Positions 10,746 to 22,031 of a DNA stretch of 64,000 nucleotides are shown here, one piece after another (position 1 is the first letter of the stretch; each line of letters begins with the position of its first letter). The position numbers and the translations under genes are program-made. The notes beneath the pieces are model-generated. The model saw only the letters and a program-made list of their open reading frames with translations. It was not told the origin of the DNA and searched no databases. This DNA comes from Gaeumannomyces sp. JS-464 (Eukaryota > Ascomycota > Sordariomycetes > Magnaporthales > Magnaporthaceae), in contig NGZR01000003.1 of assembly GCA_002197995.1 (NCBI GenBank), positions 62,001 to 126,000 on the forward strand. Direction: 5' to 3'.

Positions 10746-13553
10746 GAGGCTTTCGCGGGCACGCACCTTTTTTGCTCCCGCACGCACTCCGCTCCACTTT
10801 TGGCTTGTGCGGCCCCTGTGTTTTCCGGTATCGGAACCACGCAATTTTGCCGGGAATTTTAATCTTTAGCCATTTTGGCCCATTGGCAATCATTTCCCGT
10901 GTATTTTCCGCACAACAACTGCCGCTATAAACGAAAACGAGGCTATCGTTATCTTTAGCGACGACTCCAACGTTAACGAGGCTACGGGTTTAATTTCCGA
11001 CGAGGCTACCGAAGCCTTTAATTAAGAGTCGGACCCCCCAACGCACTGGGACGGCCTCCCTGGACCGCCGAGCTTACCGCGATCCTCGCGACCTTTTACC
11101 TTACTTACCACGACCTTATGCAGGCCATGACCGACTATTTTAACCCTTTAGGCATTAAAGTAACAACGGTCCGGTCCTTTTCCGACTCCCAGGGCCTTAA
11201 AAGCTTACTGCTGGGTGTTTTTTCCGGCAACGCCCTAAAGGCTCCCGGGGCCTCCTCCTTCGCACCCGCACTTCCCAGATTTCCGATTGCACCTACGGCT
11301 TTATTGCCTAACGCCTCGAGGCCAACGGAGGCGCTTGGAGCATTAGAATGACGAGCTTTATTTATTAAAGCCACGGCCCTTTCCCTATAAACGCTTTGGC
11401 AAAGTCCCTTGGGCTTTCCGTTGCCGAACAAGCCAATGCTTTAACCCGTACGCATTGGAGGTTCCTCGACCCTTTGTTCGAAGATTTTACTATCCGCACC
11501 CGCTCGATACTCGACCTTTGCCGCGCCCGATTTCCCGACGTGCCTTGGAGCCTCCCGGCGCTATATAGATATAGGGCGGCCTACAGGAAGGCCGAGGTTA
11601 ACGGATACAAGCCCGCGGCAGCCTTTGTACGAGCCTTAGAAGATCCGGAGGTCGTGTTTAAAGCCTTTAACCCACCGGATTTCCTCCAGCGAAACCCAAA
11701 AACAACTACTACCTTTGCCGGAGTTGCCTGGGTATATAAAAACGCCGTCCCTTTTTTGCAAGCCAACCCGCACTGCCTTTAGATCGACGTTACTTATAAA
11801 ACGAACCGTAATAATATGCACCTTTTAACGGCCGTGATTTTAACCAACGAGCGCACGACGATACCGGCCTTTTGGGGGCTAATAAATAACGAGACCGAGG
11901 AGACTTTTTTTTGGCTTTTTGGTACCCTCCGCGATTTCTTAACAGCTTCCGGGATCCCGCCCCCCAAAGTCGCTTTTACGGATTTAGATCCCCGCCTCCG
12001 CAGCGCCTTTTAGCGACGTTTTCCCTTCGCCAAAATGCAGCTATGCGTTTATCATATAAACGCCGACGTCGTCCTTCAAATAAAACAGAAATGGAGCAAA
12101 ATTGCGGCCGCGAAAACCTTCGAAAAAAACCCCGATTTAAATCCCCAAAACGAGGCCCCACGAGAGTTAAGGCCGGGCTTTAACGGCCGGCCCGACGAGG
12201 CTAACGAGGAGGATTTGCGTGACCTTAAAAACAGTTACCGACGGATTTGGTTTGCCCAAGGCCTGGGTGCTTACCAACATAATCCCGACGATATTCCTCA
12301 TACACGGGCCGGCTTTTTTGCCCTTTGGAAGCACGTCATTTATGCCCGGAACCGCCAAGCGCATAAGGAGGCTATGGATAAGCTTATGGGAAAGTTTTTT
12401 AAGCAAACAAGCTTAATTAACTACTTGCAACAAACCGTCTGGCCTTCCCGGAGGCAATGGGCTTGTTGTTACACCAAATACAACTACAACCAAGGCGTAA
12501 TTAGCACCGCCGGGGCAGAAGGGAATCACGGATCCCTTAAAACGTACGACCTTTCCTCTCGATCAACGTTGGCGCACGTTGAACAGGCAACTCGCAGGCA
12601 AACGGGGCACAGAATTACGGCCTTCCAGGACCGCCAACAAGCCTCCCACGCGCGCGTAAGGTGGGATTACGCCGGCCGTTCGTGGGCAGGAGAGTTGCCC
12701 CTTCGAGCCTTTTTATGGTGCTTTAATCTCCTCGAACAGATCAACCTCCGTGCCCTATTAACGTTCCCCTCTCGCAAGCACCCAACCGGCCTAGATATCG
12801 GCCCTTGCACCAGCTTTACGCGTGCGCAATACGGCCTGCCTTGCGCCCACGAGTTTATTGCACTGCATAAAGCTCAACGTCGCGATCCCCAGGCCCCTGG
12901 CCTCCGGATCGCTGCCGTGGATAGCTTTTGGTTGCACCCGGGCAGTCGCTTTACGCATGACCCCCTACTACGGCTTACGGAGCCAGTAGGGGCTAGAAAG
13001 GGCCGGCCTCCAGGGACCGGCCCTTTTAACGAGGCGCCGGCGGCAAAGCCTCGCACCCGTACCCGCACGGGTATCCGGACTAATGCAAGGCGGGATTACT
13101 CCCAACACGAGTTAGGCGCCTCCCTACAAGCACGGAGGACGAAGCTGACGAGGCTAACGACGACCGGGTGGTTATTCTCGGCACTCCTTTGAACTCAACG
13201 CCGGCCAGGGAGGCTTCTGCAGTATCTCCAGCGCCTCCGCCGTCTTCTGACGAGTTTGTTGATCCTTTTGCGAGCCCTTAGGCACCTCTGTAGCCCTAGA
13301 TAGACGGCTTTAACGCCGTGCCCCTGCACTTTTCCTATGTAATTTGGTGGTTCAACACCGCGTTTTTGATCGTTTATTAATAAATTGCTCGTAGCGATAG
13401 CTTCTATTTGCTTCCCTCCTGTCGATTGAGCTCCTGCTTGCATTAAAGCCCATGTTTATTTATATGGGGGCCCCATAGAAAATTGCATGCCGGCCGATAT
13501 CGGATTGGGGGTGCGTGCGGGAGCAAAAAAGGTGCGTGCCCGCGAAGATCCTC
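10746..13553 (+). mobile_element. Mutator-like element (MULE), right copy
   Basis: The element is 2,808 bp. The left TIR begins GAGGCTTTCGCGGGCACGC and the right-end reverse complement begins GAGGATCTTCGCGGGCACGC. Both continue ACCTTTTTTGCTCCCGCAC. An exact 8-bp target duplication TTTAATAG flanks it (10738-10745 and 13554-13561). It is the same family as 7067-9852 but in opposite orientation, so the transposase genes diverge from the spacer. This copy keeps a nearly open transposase frame and is the younger or less mutated one. Confidence 0.92.
10931..13192 (+). pseudogene. MULE transposase, right copy, interrupted by TAA/TAG codons
   Basis: This is a Mutator-type DDE transposase. From 11396 to 13192 a single frame is broken only by TAG at 11780-11782 and TAG at 12011-12013; upstream there are TAA codons and a frame change near 11240. 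Catalytic features are visible: first Asp in IDVTYKTN (codon 11786-11788), second Asp in AFTDLD (11981-11989), the C-x2-H motif CVYH (12044-12055), the Glu in AGAEGNH (12518-12520), and a SWIM-like Cys/His end YGLPCAHEF (about 12830). The left copy has CAA where this copy has TAG at 11780, so that stop arose by C-to-T. An acidic N-terminus starts near 10931. All DDE residues survive, so nonsense codons are the main defect. Confidence 0.88.
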
Positions 13554-13561
13554 TTTAATAG
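13554..13561. repeat. Target-site duplication, right MULE (right side)
   Basis: TTTAATAG is identical to 10738-10745. Confidence 0.88.
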
Positions 13562-14303
13562 CGTGTGAGACGTGGGCGCAGTGCTAGTAATCCTAGCTTT
13601 GTAGTCTTCAGATTCCGGGCGAGGTCAAACTGGAACCCATCACCCACAGTCCCGAAAGGTTACTTTTCAGTTCGGGTTCCCGATGAGTCCTGTTAAATCG
13701 ACATCGCGCCGTGGCTTTTTGGCTTGATATCCGCAAAACTTTTCTCGATGAATGACGCCGCTTTCTCCGTGTGTGGAAAAATGTCCGTCGAGCTCACCCG
13801 TGTTTTGTTCATCATGGGCCGATGCTGCGCCGTGCTGACGCCGGAGGCGAAGGTCCGCTGGGAATCGACGGTCGTTGACAGATGGCATGAAGTGCATGCC
13901 CTCCTGGGAAGAACACTAGTTCTTCGGATGCATCAAAACATTGACAGTGTTGCATCCCGTCCCACTCATATTCTAGGCTCCCTCGAATCCAAGTCCGAGG
14001 TGGCGGTCCGAGGAGTTGGCGTGTGGGTTTATAAGCGGCACAGAATTCCACATGTTCTCAATGCAACGTGCCAGTGGCATGATGGGAGTGATTTCCTAAC
14101 CATCTCACGCCCCCGAATGTGGACCGTCACATCGGGAATCGGTTCTAAGCGATATCGTCCAGGGATTGCAGCTGACAGGAGACAAATACTTGGCGGATTA
14201 TTCTTTGTATAAAAGTCGCTCCTTCGCACACAAAAAATGAAGCAGATACTCTCCCCTGTGTCCCACATTCTTGGACAGGTTGTCTGTGTATAATCCGGCT
14301 GCC
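13562..14303. other. Promoter and intergenic region before the GH16 gene
   Basis: A 162-codon open frame at 13724-14212 has no family motif and overlaps the promoter, so I do not call it a gene. TTTGTATAAAAGTC at about 14204-14217 is a good TATA box about 90 bp before the ATG at 14304. Confidence 0.55.
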
Positions 14304-15579
14304 ATGTCGACTGCTTCGTCCCTCTTTCTTTTTCTGGCCGCGGCGGCTGGTGTCACTGCCCAGTACCGACTGACAAGAACCTACGACCGCAACAACTTTT
14401 TCGACCAGTTCTACTTCCGAGATGTAGGCTTTGTAATGCAGGGACGAATCGTGGAGCAGAGCAGGCTAACATCGGCTACCTCCATATACAGGCAGCGTAC
14501 TTTCAAAGGCTCATAGGGGTGAACGACCCGACTAATGGCTTTGTCGAGTATGTCAGCGCCTCAGAGGCCACGCGGACGGGTCTTGCCGAGTACCGTGGCA
14601 ACCAGATCTACGTCGGCTCCGACAGCAAAGCCACGGTGCCCACCTCTGGCGTTGGCCGGAAGAGCGTGCGGCTGGAGTCCAAGCAGGCGTTTGACACTGG
14701 CCTCCTGATTGCCGACATCCAGCACATGCCCGGCAATGCGTGCGGCGTGTGGCCTGCCTTGTAAGCTCCCTGTTATCTGGAATCTGCCCTTCCTTCAACT
14801 GACTTTGATGCTTCCTCGTCTCCAGCTGGAGCTTCAACTTTGCAGAGAGCCCATACAGCGAGATCGACATACTTGAGGGCAACGGCTGGACGAGACAGTC
14901 GGCCAACACGGTCTCCCTCCACACTTGCGGCACGTGCAACTTCCCAAGCCTGCAGGGCCCAGAACTTAGGCAGGACTGTGACCTGCACGCTGGCGCCAAC
15001 TGTGCAGGGGGTGACAATCCGTAAGTGTAAGCCCCTCAGCTGGGCTTTGTCTGGCTCAACTCACACCCTTCTTTTACCTGCTAGCGCTGGCTGCGGCGTG
15101 GATGGGGCCACAAACTCGTTCGGGTCTGGCTTCAACCGCAACAACGGTGGTATCTACGCCACCCTGCTGGACAGCAGCGGCATCAAGATCTGGTTCTTCC
15201 CACGCTCCCGCATCCCTTCGGATATTACCAGTGGGCGGCCGACCCCGTCCGTGTCCCAGTGGGGAGCGCCCCAGGCCAACTTCCAGTCTGGCAGCTCCTG
15301 CAACGTCTCGCAGAGGTTCAGGAACCAGACCATCGTAAGTGCGCCCACAGTGCCGCGGTTGTTCAGCTGTTAGTTGCTAACGTGTTGCGCCAATGCGCCA
15401 GATCATCAACACGGCCTTTTGTGGCGACATCATCTACGACTGGAACGAGCAGACCGAGGGCAATGCCCAGTGCCGCTCTGGCCCCTGGGGGATCGTGTGA
15501 GGCTTATGTGGGACGGAATCCGCAGGCCTACACTGAGGCGTACTGGCTGTTTAACTCCATCAAGCTCTACCAGCAGTAG
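14304..15579 (+). pseudogene. Secreted GH16 endo-1,3(4)-beta-glucanase, five exons, one frameshift
   Basis: The signal peptide (MSTASSLFLFLAAAAGVTA) and the Y-x-L-x-x-x-Y-x-x-x-NFFD-x-F start are those of fungal GH16 beta-glucanases, which cut mixed-linkage or 1,3-beta-glucan outside the cell. The catalytic motif is EIDILEG (Glu nucleophile and Glu acid/base). Introns lie at about 14433-14491, 14761-14825, 15021-15084 and 15335-15401, with exact GT-AG ends except some doubt over the first donor (GTAGGC at 14424 or GTAATG at 14433). After NAQCRSGPWG the frame runs into TGA at 15498-15500. Dropping one G from the five-G run at 15487-15491 restores SCEAYVGRNPQAY...NSIKLYQQ and the stop at 15577-15579. 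So it is either a one-base insertion or a consensus error; otherwise complete. Confidence 0.85.
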
Positions 15580-16195
15580 TGGCCCGGGGGACGATGCCCC
15601 AGGAGTGTTGGACTGGTGTATGCCGCGGGAAAATGTGTCTGATATGTATCCATAGATATAATTTCCTGCGCAAGTTGGATAGCCCACACTTTGCTGTGCC
15701 CCCATCATTTGATTCCCATATCCTTTGCCAAGTGTTCCACTCGCACTGCCCAGCCCACCTATCTTACCTCCATTTGCACACATTCGATACCACGGCTTGG
15801 CGCTTTCCAAACAGGCAGCTGTGTGGTTGGTGCGTGGTTGGCGCTGAGATCATCCTCTGGGCGTGCGGGGATCAAGCCATTCCAGTGGCCGCGTCGACAA
15901 GGACGGAGCGTCATTTGCCAAGACCAAGGGGACACCAAGACCTGGGGGCTTCGCCGGATCCTCCCAAGACACGCAAACCTGGCTGGGAGCCGCGCACGCG
16001 ACATGTCTCCCCTTGGGCTGGCAGGGGCTGTTCCGGCGCGGCGGCTGGGCGGTCAATCCTGTCTTGCAGTTGTGCGACGCGAGGGCGCGGCCTGGGGAGA
16101 TGCTGATAAGGAGCAGTGCTGCTGCTGCTGCTGCGCGATGCCGCGACGATTCTCCCCGCCTCTACATTCTCTCAGTCCACCCCGTGTAGCCAACC

Positions 16196-18255
16196 ATGGA
16201 AGCACTCAAGAAAGCAGTCAACTTCGTCCTCCCGCCGCCCGAAAAGAGCGAGGACGGGCGCGACCAATGGGGCTCGCGCTGGGCCTTCGTCATGGCGGCC
16301 ATGGGCGGCGCCGTCGGCCTGGGCAACCTGTTGCGCTTCCCGTCCATCGTCTTCAACAATCACGGCCTGCAGTTCTTCATACCCTATCTGATGGGGCTCA
16401 CCGTTCTCGCTATCCCGGTCCTGATGCTTGAGATGGCCGTCGGCCAGGCCTTCCGCGGCGGCTGCGTGCTGGCCTGGCACAACCTCAACTAGCGCGCCAA
16501 GGGCGGCGGCTGGTCCGTCACGTTCAGCGGCTATGTCATCGCCACCTACTACGTGCCTCTGATCGCCTGGGTCATGCACTACTTTCGCGTCTCGTTCATC
16601 AGCCCTTTGCCGTGGACGGGCAGCGTCCAGGAATACTTTGCCGGCGTTGCGGTCGCCAACGTCCCGGGCGAGGGCGGGCCGCTCGGCCCGAACGGCTCGG
16701 TCGAGTCCTACAAGTGGCATCCCGGCACCGGCATGGTGGCCGAGACGGTGGGCTGGACTGCCTTCACCTGGTTCGTGGTGTGGCTCTGCAGCTTCAAGGG
16801 CGCGGGTCTGATCGGGCGGGTGATCTACATCACCATGGCGCTGCCGCTGATCCTGATCGTCGTCCTTATCGGGCGCTCCGTGTCGCTGCCCAACGCGGTC
16901 GACGGCGCGAGGTTGTACTTTGCGACGTGGCGCGGCGAGACGCTGGCCGACGCGACCATCTGGCAGGAGGCTACGGGCCAGATCTTCTTCTCGGTCGGCA
17001 TCGGCATGGGCTACTTCACGTCGTACGCGTCGTACAACGCAAAGTACGCCAACACGGTGCAGGACGCGCTCATCGTGTCGCTGTGCAACTCGGCCATCGA
17101 GGTCGTGGGCGCCTTTGCCGTGTTCGGTATCGTCGGCTTCCTGGGCCTCGAGCCGGGCCCCGAGGAGCGCCTGAGCACCTTCACGAGCGGCTTCATCCCC
17201 TACCCCGAGGCCATGTCGCAGATGCCGGGGTCCAACTTCTTCGCCGTCGTCTTCTTCTTCACCCTGTTCCTGCTGGCCTGACGTCGACGTTTGCGCTGCT
17301 CGAGGGCATCGTCGCCATCATCTGCGACACGGAATGGGGCCGCAGGGTCGCGCGCTCGTGGTGGGCCACGCTCGTCGCCATCGTGTCGTTCCTCATCTCG
17401 CTCATGTACTGCACCGAGTTCGGCTACGAGCTGCTGGACGCTGTCGACACCTACGTCAACTACCTTGCCCTGTTCTTCGTCACCTAGTCCGAGTGCTTCG
17501 CCGCGACAACGCTGTACAGGCACAAGGACGTGATCGACCAGGTGGGCCTGGTCCCCATGCTCGTGTACAACGGGGGCTACGTCCTCGCCCAGGTCTTTGG
17601 CATGGTGGTTGGCCACATGGTGCATCCGGGCGCGGGAGCAGGTTTCGGGTTCGGCCTGCTGCTGCTGGCGACTGCGGTGGCTGCCATGATAGCCAAGGAC
17701 CCGACGTGTCCCCTCCGCGCTTCTTTGCCAGAAACAAGCTTGTTCGGCGGTTCTGGTGGATGGCTTTCTACTCGGTACGTATCTGTCTGCGCCTTCTTTG
17801 CTCAATCTTGTGCTGACATCCCGATTTCTCTCGATACAGGGCAACCAACTCACCAGAGACCTCAACGGCGTGGTCGGCACGGGCAAGAACTGAAGATACC
17901 CGGCTTCTGGGCGCCGCTGCTCAAGTACATCACGTCGCCGATCCTGCTGATGCTGCTGAGCCTGGTCTACCCACTGTTCGTCTCCAAACGAACCGACCCG
18001 CAGCACATCTTTGCCTTTTCCCTGATGCACATTGTCATGGTCGTCACCGTCTCCGTGTTTGTGTACCCGAGGTATTTCAACGTGTTTGTCCCACGCGCGG
18101 CGTACAAGGGAGGAGACCAGCCAGTCGCTCCCGGCGTGATAATGGACACAAACACAGCCCTTGTTGATGGCACTGGTGCGAGGGCCGGGCCTGACGACAA
18201 CGGGGAGCTGGGACTGGACTCCGGCAAAGAGCAGGACTACGCGGAAAAGAAGTAG
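16196..18255 (+). pseudogene. Sodium-coupled symporter of the NSS/SNF family, multiply interrupted
   Basis: The N-terminus WAFVMAAMGGAVGLGNLLRFP is the NSS signature (sodium site in TM1), and 11-12 hydrophobic segments follow across two exons. Family members move amino acids or related amines with sodium across the plasma membrane. Lesions are TAG at 16490-16492, a missing G near 17274 before LTSTFALLEG, TAG at 17485-17487, a frameshift near 17705 before RFFARNKLVRRFWW, and a missing base at 17891-17893 (TGG AAG became TGAAG). The intron 17775-17839 (GTACGT...ATACAG) is intact. The C-terminus has an acidic cytosolic tail ending at TAG 18253-18255. Five lesions make a real pseudogene likely even if one or two are sequencing errors. 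Confidence 0.85.
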
Positions 18256-19458
18256 GATGGGGTGGTTTAGGGTCTTTCTTTGTGTTGTTGGTGATGTGCA
18301 ACGATGTTTGGTGGAGGCGCTGCTGCTCTGCATCAAAAAGGCGGCAGACATCGATGTTGGCTGTGCCAGGGCATTGCCAGCTCATCCCATCACCGCAAGT
18401 GGACTGCGCCACTTTCCGCACCCTGGGCAGCAGCTCTGGTCCGGTTGAATCAATATCGTGGGATCCAACATGCCCATTTCGTTGTTCCGCGGCCGATTCC
18501 AATCTCGTAGGTGGCTCCAGCTCGCCCTAGCCCTCGACAAATTCAAGGTCGCACGTAACAGCAGCTCGAGATCGAGGGTCGTCGTCGGCTCGTCCTCCAC
18601 AGACGAGAAACGGGGCGGCACCGATAGAGTATGTTGCTGATGCGATCGATGTCGGAATGCAGGGGAGGGGAAACCGGTGGTGGCACAAAATGCTTCCACG
18701 AGGGGCGGAATGAGACACGCTTTGAACGGGTAAGACCCCTTGGCGTCATGTCCTAAGAAATTGAATCTGACAGCCTTATCTAGGTCGGGCAAAGGAGCGA
18801 GCCGAATGCGAGTCTCGGACAAAAAAAAAAAGGCACTGACCGCAAAACTGCGATAACAGTCATCTCTCCAGGGCGCTCGAGGCCCCACGCTCTCTTTCGA
18901 ATGCCCGGGCTGCTTTCATGCTGACCAGAACGCTCCATTTCGTGGCCGGCCGCGGACCGCAAGACATTGTTTGAGAGTGGCGACAGCGAGCCAGAGGCCC
19001 AATCAGAGGCCCAATCAGAGGCCCAGGTATGTAGCACAAGAGACGATCCGGAGCGCCTAAATGGAACCCTGCCGAGGTTGCGGAATGAAGATCATTCTGC
19101 AAGGCCAACCATCAGCAGGCTCCGGCCTCCATCTTCGCGGCCGTTGCTGCAGGGGCTGCAACTCCGCCCTCCCTGGGGGGCGCTGGGGCTTCCACGGGGC
19201 GGCCGGGGTTGGCTGCAGTTGGTGTAGGATCGCATCCCCTGCCGTGCTTCCTTGAGCCACGCTTGGCGAGGACGGGCTGCGGACCTGCCACTTAAAATCT
19301 GCCAGAGGCGGCGGCAGTCTTTCCCAAGGACTTCCCTGCGTCATTTCTTTCCTTCTTTTCCCGTCTAATCCAATAATCGCACGCCTTCCTTCCCCCAGCC
19401 CGGGGGTTCGATCCGAATGACTGCCGCCTCTCCCACCCGTCGAGGCCGGCAGCAGCCC
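18256..19458. other. Intergenic region with a short tandem repeat
   Basis: I see no gene here. A 12-bp unit (GAGGCCCAATCA) is repeated 2.7 times at about 18997-19026, and the 5' leader of the kelch gene lies at the right. Confidence 0.5.
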
Positions 19459-21379
19459 ATGGCGACGGCGCTCGTTCTCGCCTGCCTGCTGGCGGCGCGG
19501 GCGCGGGCGCAATCGGTCGAGGTCCCGAGCAGGGACAACTTTTTGCGGCGCGAGGGCCACGCCGTCGCGGTGCTGGGCGACCACCTCTACATCGAGGGCG
19601 GCGAGCTGTCGCAGATGGCCAACGGGCGGCGCGTGGGTCGTGGTCAGACCCGGTCAACACGACGCTCGCCATCGCGCTCGACCGGTCCTGGACGACGCGC
19701 GACGTCGAGTTTGTCAGCATCGACCGGGGCGACGACGCGCCGTACACCAGGGCGGGCGCGCTGTGGACGAGCGCGGACGCAAAGACCATGTACAGCTGGG
19801 GCGGGACGAACCCGTACAACCTGATCAACGAAGGCTCCAAGAAGCCGCGGCTGCGGACGTTTACAAAGGGCGGCAACGGCGCCGGCGGGACGTGGAGGAA
19901 CGAGGCGGCCGACGCCAACATCCTGCGCACCGAGGCGGGCGCCTACACCAGCTGCAACGGGGCCGGGCTGATGATGAGCGCCAAGGGCAGCCTGTGGAGC
20001 GACAGCCGGGTGCCGCCGCGGTACGGCTACCAGGACACGATCGCCACGACGCGCGTGGTGCAGGGGCTCGTCATCTACAACATGGACAGCCGCACGTGGG
20101 CCAACGAGACGCAGGACGAGTCGTCGGGCTTCCGCGTGCCGTTTGGGCCCAGGCGGCGCGCCGGGGTCGAGGGCGGCGCGGCCGTGTGCCTGGACAAAGA
20201 CGTCGGCACCAACGGCCGCGGCGTGGCCTTCTTCCTCGGCGGCGCGCAGGGCGCCGTCGTCGAGGGCAAGGACCCGCAGCCCATGGACTTTGGCGTCGTC
20301 AACCTGTACGACATTGCGACCCGGACCATGCACTCGCAGACCACGACGGGCGAGCGGCCCGATGGGACCGTCTCCGGGCACTGCGCCGTCGTCGCGGGAG
20401 GCAACAACGGGTCGTACGAGATCTTTGTCGTCGGCGGGCGCGGCCGCAGCCCTGGAGAGGTCTACATCCTCACAGTCCCCGGGTTCCGCTGGTTCAAGGC
20501 GCCGCAGGGAGCCGTCGACGACTCTGATCGTTGGCAACACCGGTGCGCCGTGGCGGGCGCGGCGGGCGGCAGATGATCGCCGTCGGCGGGCTGCCGTCGC
20601 GGATCGAGGACGCGTACGGAAACAGGGACCCATGGGCCAACGGGCTCAAGGTGTTTGACCTGACCAGCCTGAGCTGGGGAGACAAGTACGATGCTGCGGC
20701 GCCGGCCTACCAGGCGCCCGAGATGGTCAGGAAGTGGTATGCCGAGTCGTATCCGTGAGTATCCCGCACTCCTGGGCCCTCAAATGTCACGGAAGATATA
20801 ACTGACGCCTGTCGCAGCGGCCGAGATGCGTTCAAGTGGGACCGCGACACCACCAAGGCGCTTTTTGCACAAATGCCAGCCCCAGGCGGCGGCGGCGGCG
20901 GCGGCAGCTCGTCACAGCCCCAGGACGGCTCCAAGCCCGACGGTTCCTCTTCTTCTTCCCCACCTCTCGGAGCCATTATCGGGGGCGCCGTGGGCGGCGT
21001 GGTCGGTCTTGCAGCCATCGGCGCCGCGGTCTGGTGGTTCTGTTTCCGGCGGCGGAAACAGCAGTCGCGCGATCAGGAGCACGCCGAGCCAAATGGGACA
21101 TCGGCGGCGCTGGGCCAGGCGCACGCGGCCATGTGGGAGCAGAAGAACGACAAGCCGCCGCTGGTCGAGGCTCATTCGGAGCCAAGCCCCAGCATGTTGG
21201 GCGACACGAGCCCCAGCATGCTCGACTCGAGTCCGCGCGTCTACCACGAGATGAGCGGCGACATGTACCATAGCCCCTCGCCGGCACACGAGATGCCCAG
21301 CAACGCGACGAGCCCGCAGGAGCTGGATCCAGGCGGAAGGTTTCAGTCTTATACGTCGAGCGAGAAGGTGCTTAGATAG
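19459..21379 (+). pseudogene. Secreted kelch-repeat protein with one C-terminal membrane anchor, frameshifted
   Basis: The ATG at 19459 gives a good signal peptide (MATALVLACLLAARARA); an in-frame ATG at 19417 is possible but adds a basic head. The body has kelch beta-propeller blades: HAVAVLGDHLYIEGG, RAGALWTSADAKTMYSWGG, CAVVAGGNNGSYEIFVVGG, RQMIAVGGLPSRIED. A Gly/Ser-rich stretch, a transmembrane segment (AIIGGAVGGVVGLAAIGAAV, about 20970) with a stop-transfer FRRRK, and a Ser/Pro-rich cytosolic tail follow. This type-I layout suggests a cell-surface sensor or wall-linked protein; the function is unknown. Frame changes occur near 19630-19640 and 20550-20570. The intron 20755-20817 is canonical. 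Confidence 0.75.
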
Positions 21380-21468
21380 GCTATAGCAGTATGATAGAAT
21401 TCGCACGCCTCCACCGCCATGACACCGCTCATGAAGCCGCTGGGGACTTGGCCGAGTCATTACCAATG

Positions 21469-21540
21469 GGTCCAGTGGCCAAATGGCAAGGCGCTTGACT
21501 ACGAATCAAGAGATTGCAGGTTCGATCCCTGCCTGGATCG
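21469..21540 (+). tRNA. tRNA-Arg(ACG)
   Basis: Acceptor GGTCCAG pairs with CTGGATC. The D-stem is GCC/GGC, the anticodon loop is CTACGAA with anticodon ACG at 21501-21503, the T-arm is GCAGG-TTCGATC-CCTGC, and the discriminator is G. It has no intron. Confidence 0.93.
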
Positions 21541-22031
21541 TTCGGTCATCTTCCTGGCTTGGCTTGGGAGTAGCAGCTTTTTTGTTCCTTTTTTTTTCTT
21601 GTTGTTCTTTCCCCGCCTTAGCGTTGCAGCGACACACTGCATGTATTTAGCCCAATGTAACAAACGTAATCCTCCTCTTGCACAACTCGACGACGCCGAC
21701 GCCTGTGATACCATTGCCAAGTCGCGACACCCGCAAAAACCGCGATCCAGGCTCCGTGCGGGGTCGCACTCCGCCAGCTGCCCCCGACGAGGCCAAGAAT
21801 CCCACCCCTGAAGCCTCCAGAGCCGCCGGACTAATTCGCTCCTCCAACCAGGGCTCCCGGAAGGATTCGTCTGCCGAGACTGCCGGGCGGGATGTGGCCC
21901 TCCGCTCGGGGGAATCGGGAGTCGGCTGGGGATAGGAGATAAAATAAAGAGCACATGGCAACCCGCAGCTTGGGCCGCTCTCTCATGCCTTCAGCCACCA
22001 GGCCAGCGATCCTGCCAGCATAGCTCCCACC

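Noticed and set aside
7059..13561. A single inverted duplication explaining both MULE copies
   Set aside because: The copies have different target duplications and different inner TIR sequence, so two insertions are simpler.
13724..14212. A 162-codon open frame before the GH16 gene
   Set aside because: It covers the TATA box and promoter of GH16, has no motif and no supporting splice or composition signal.
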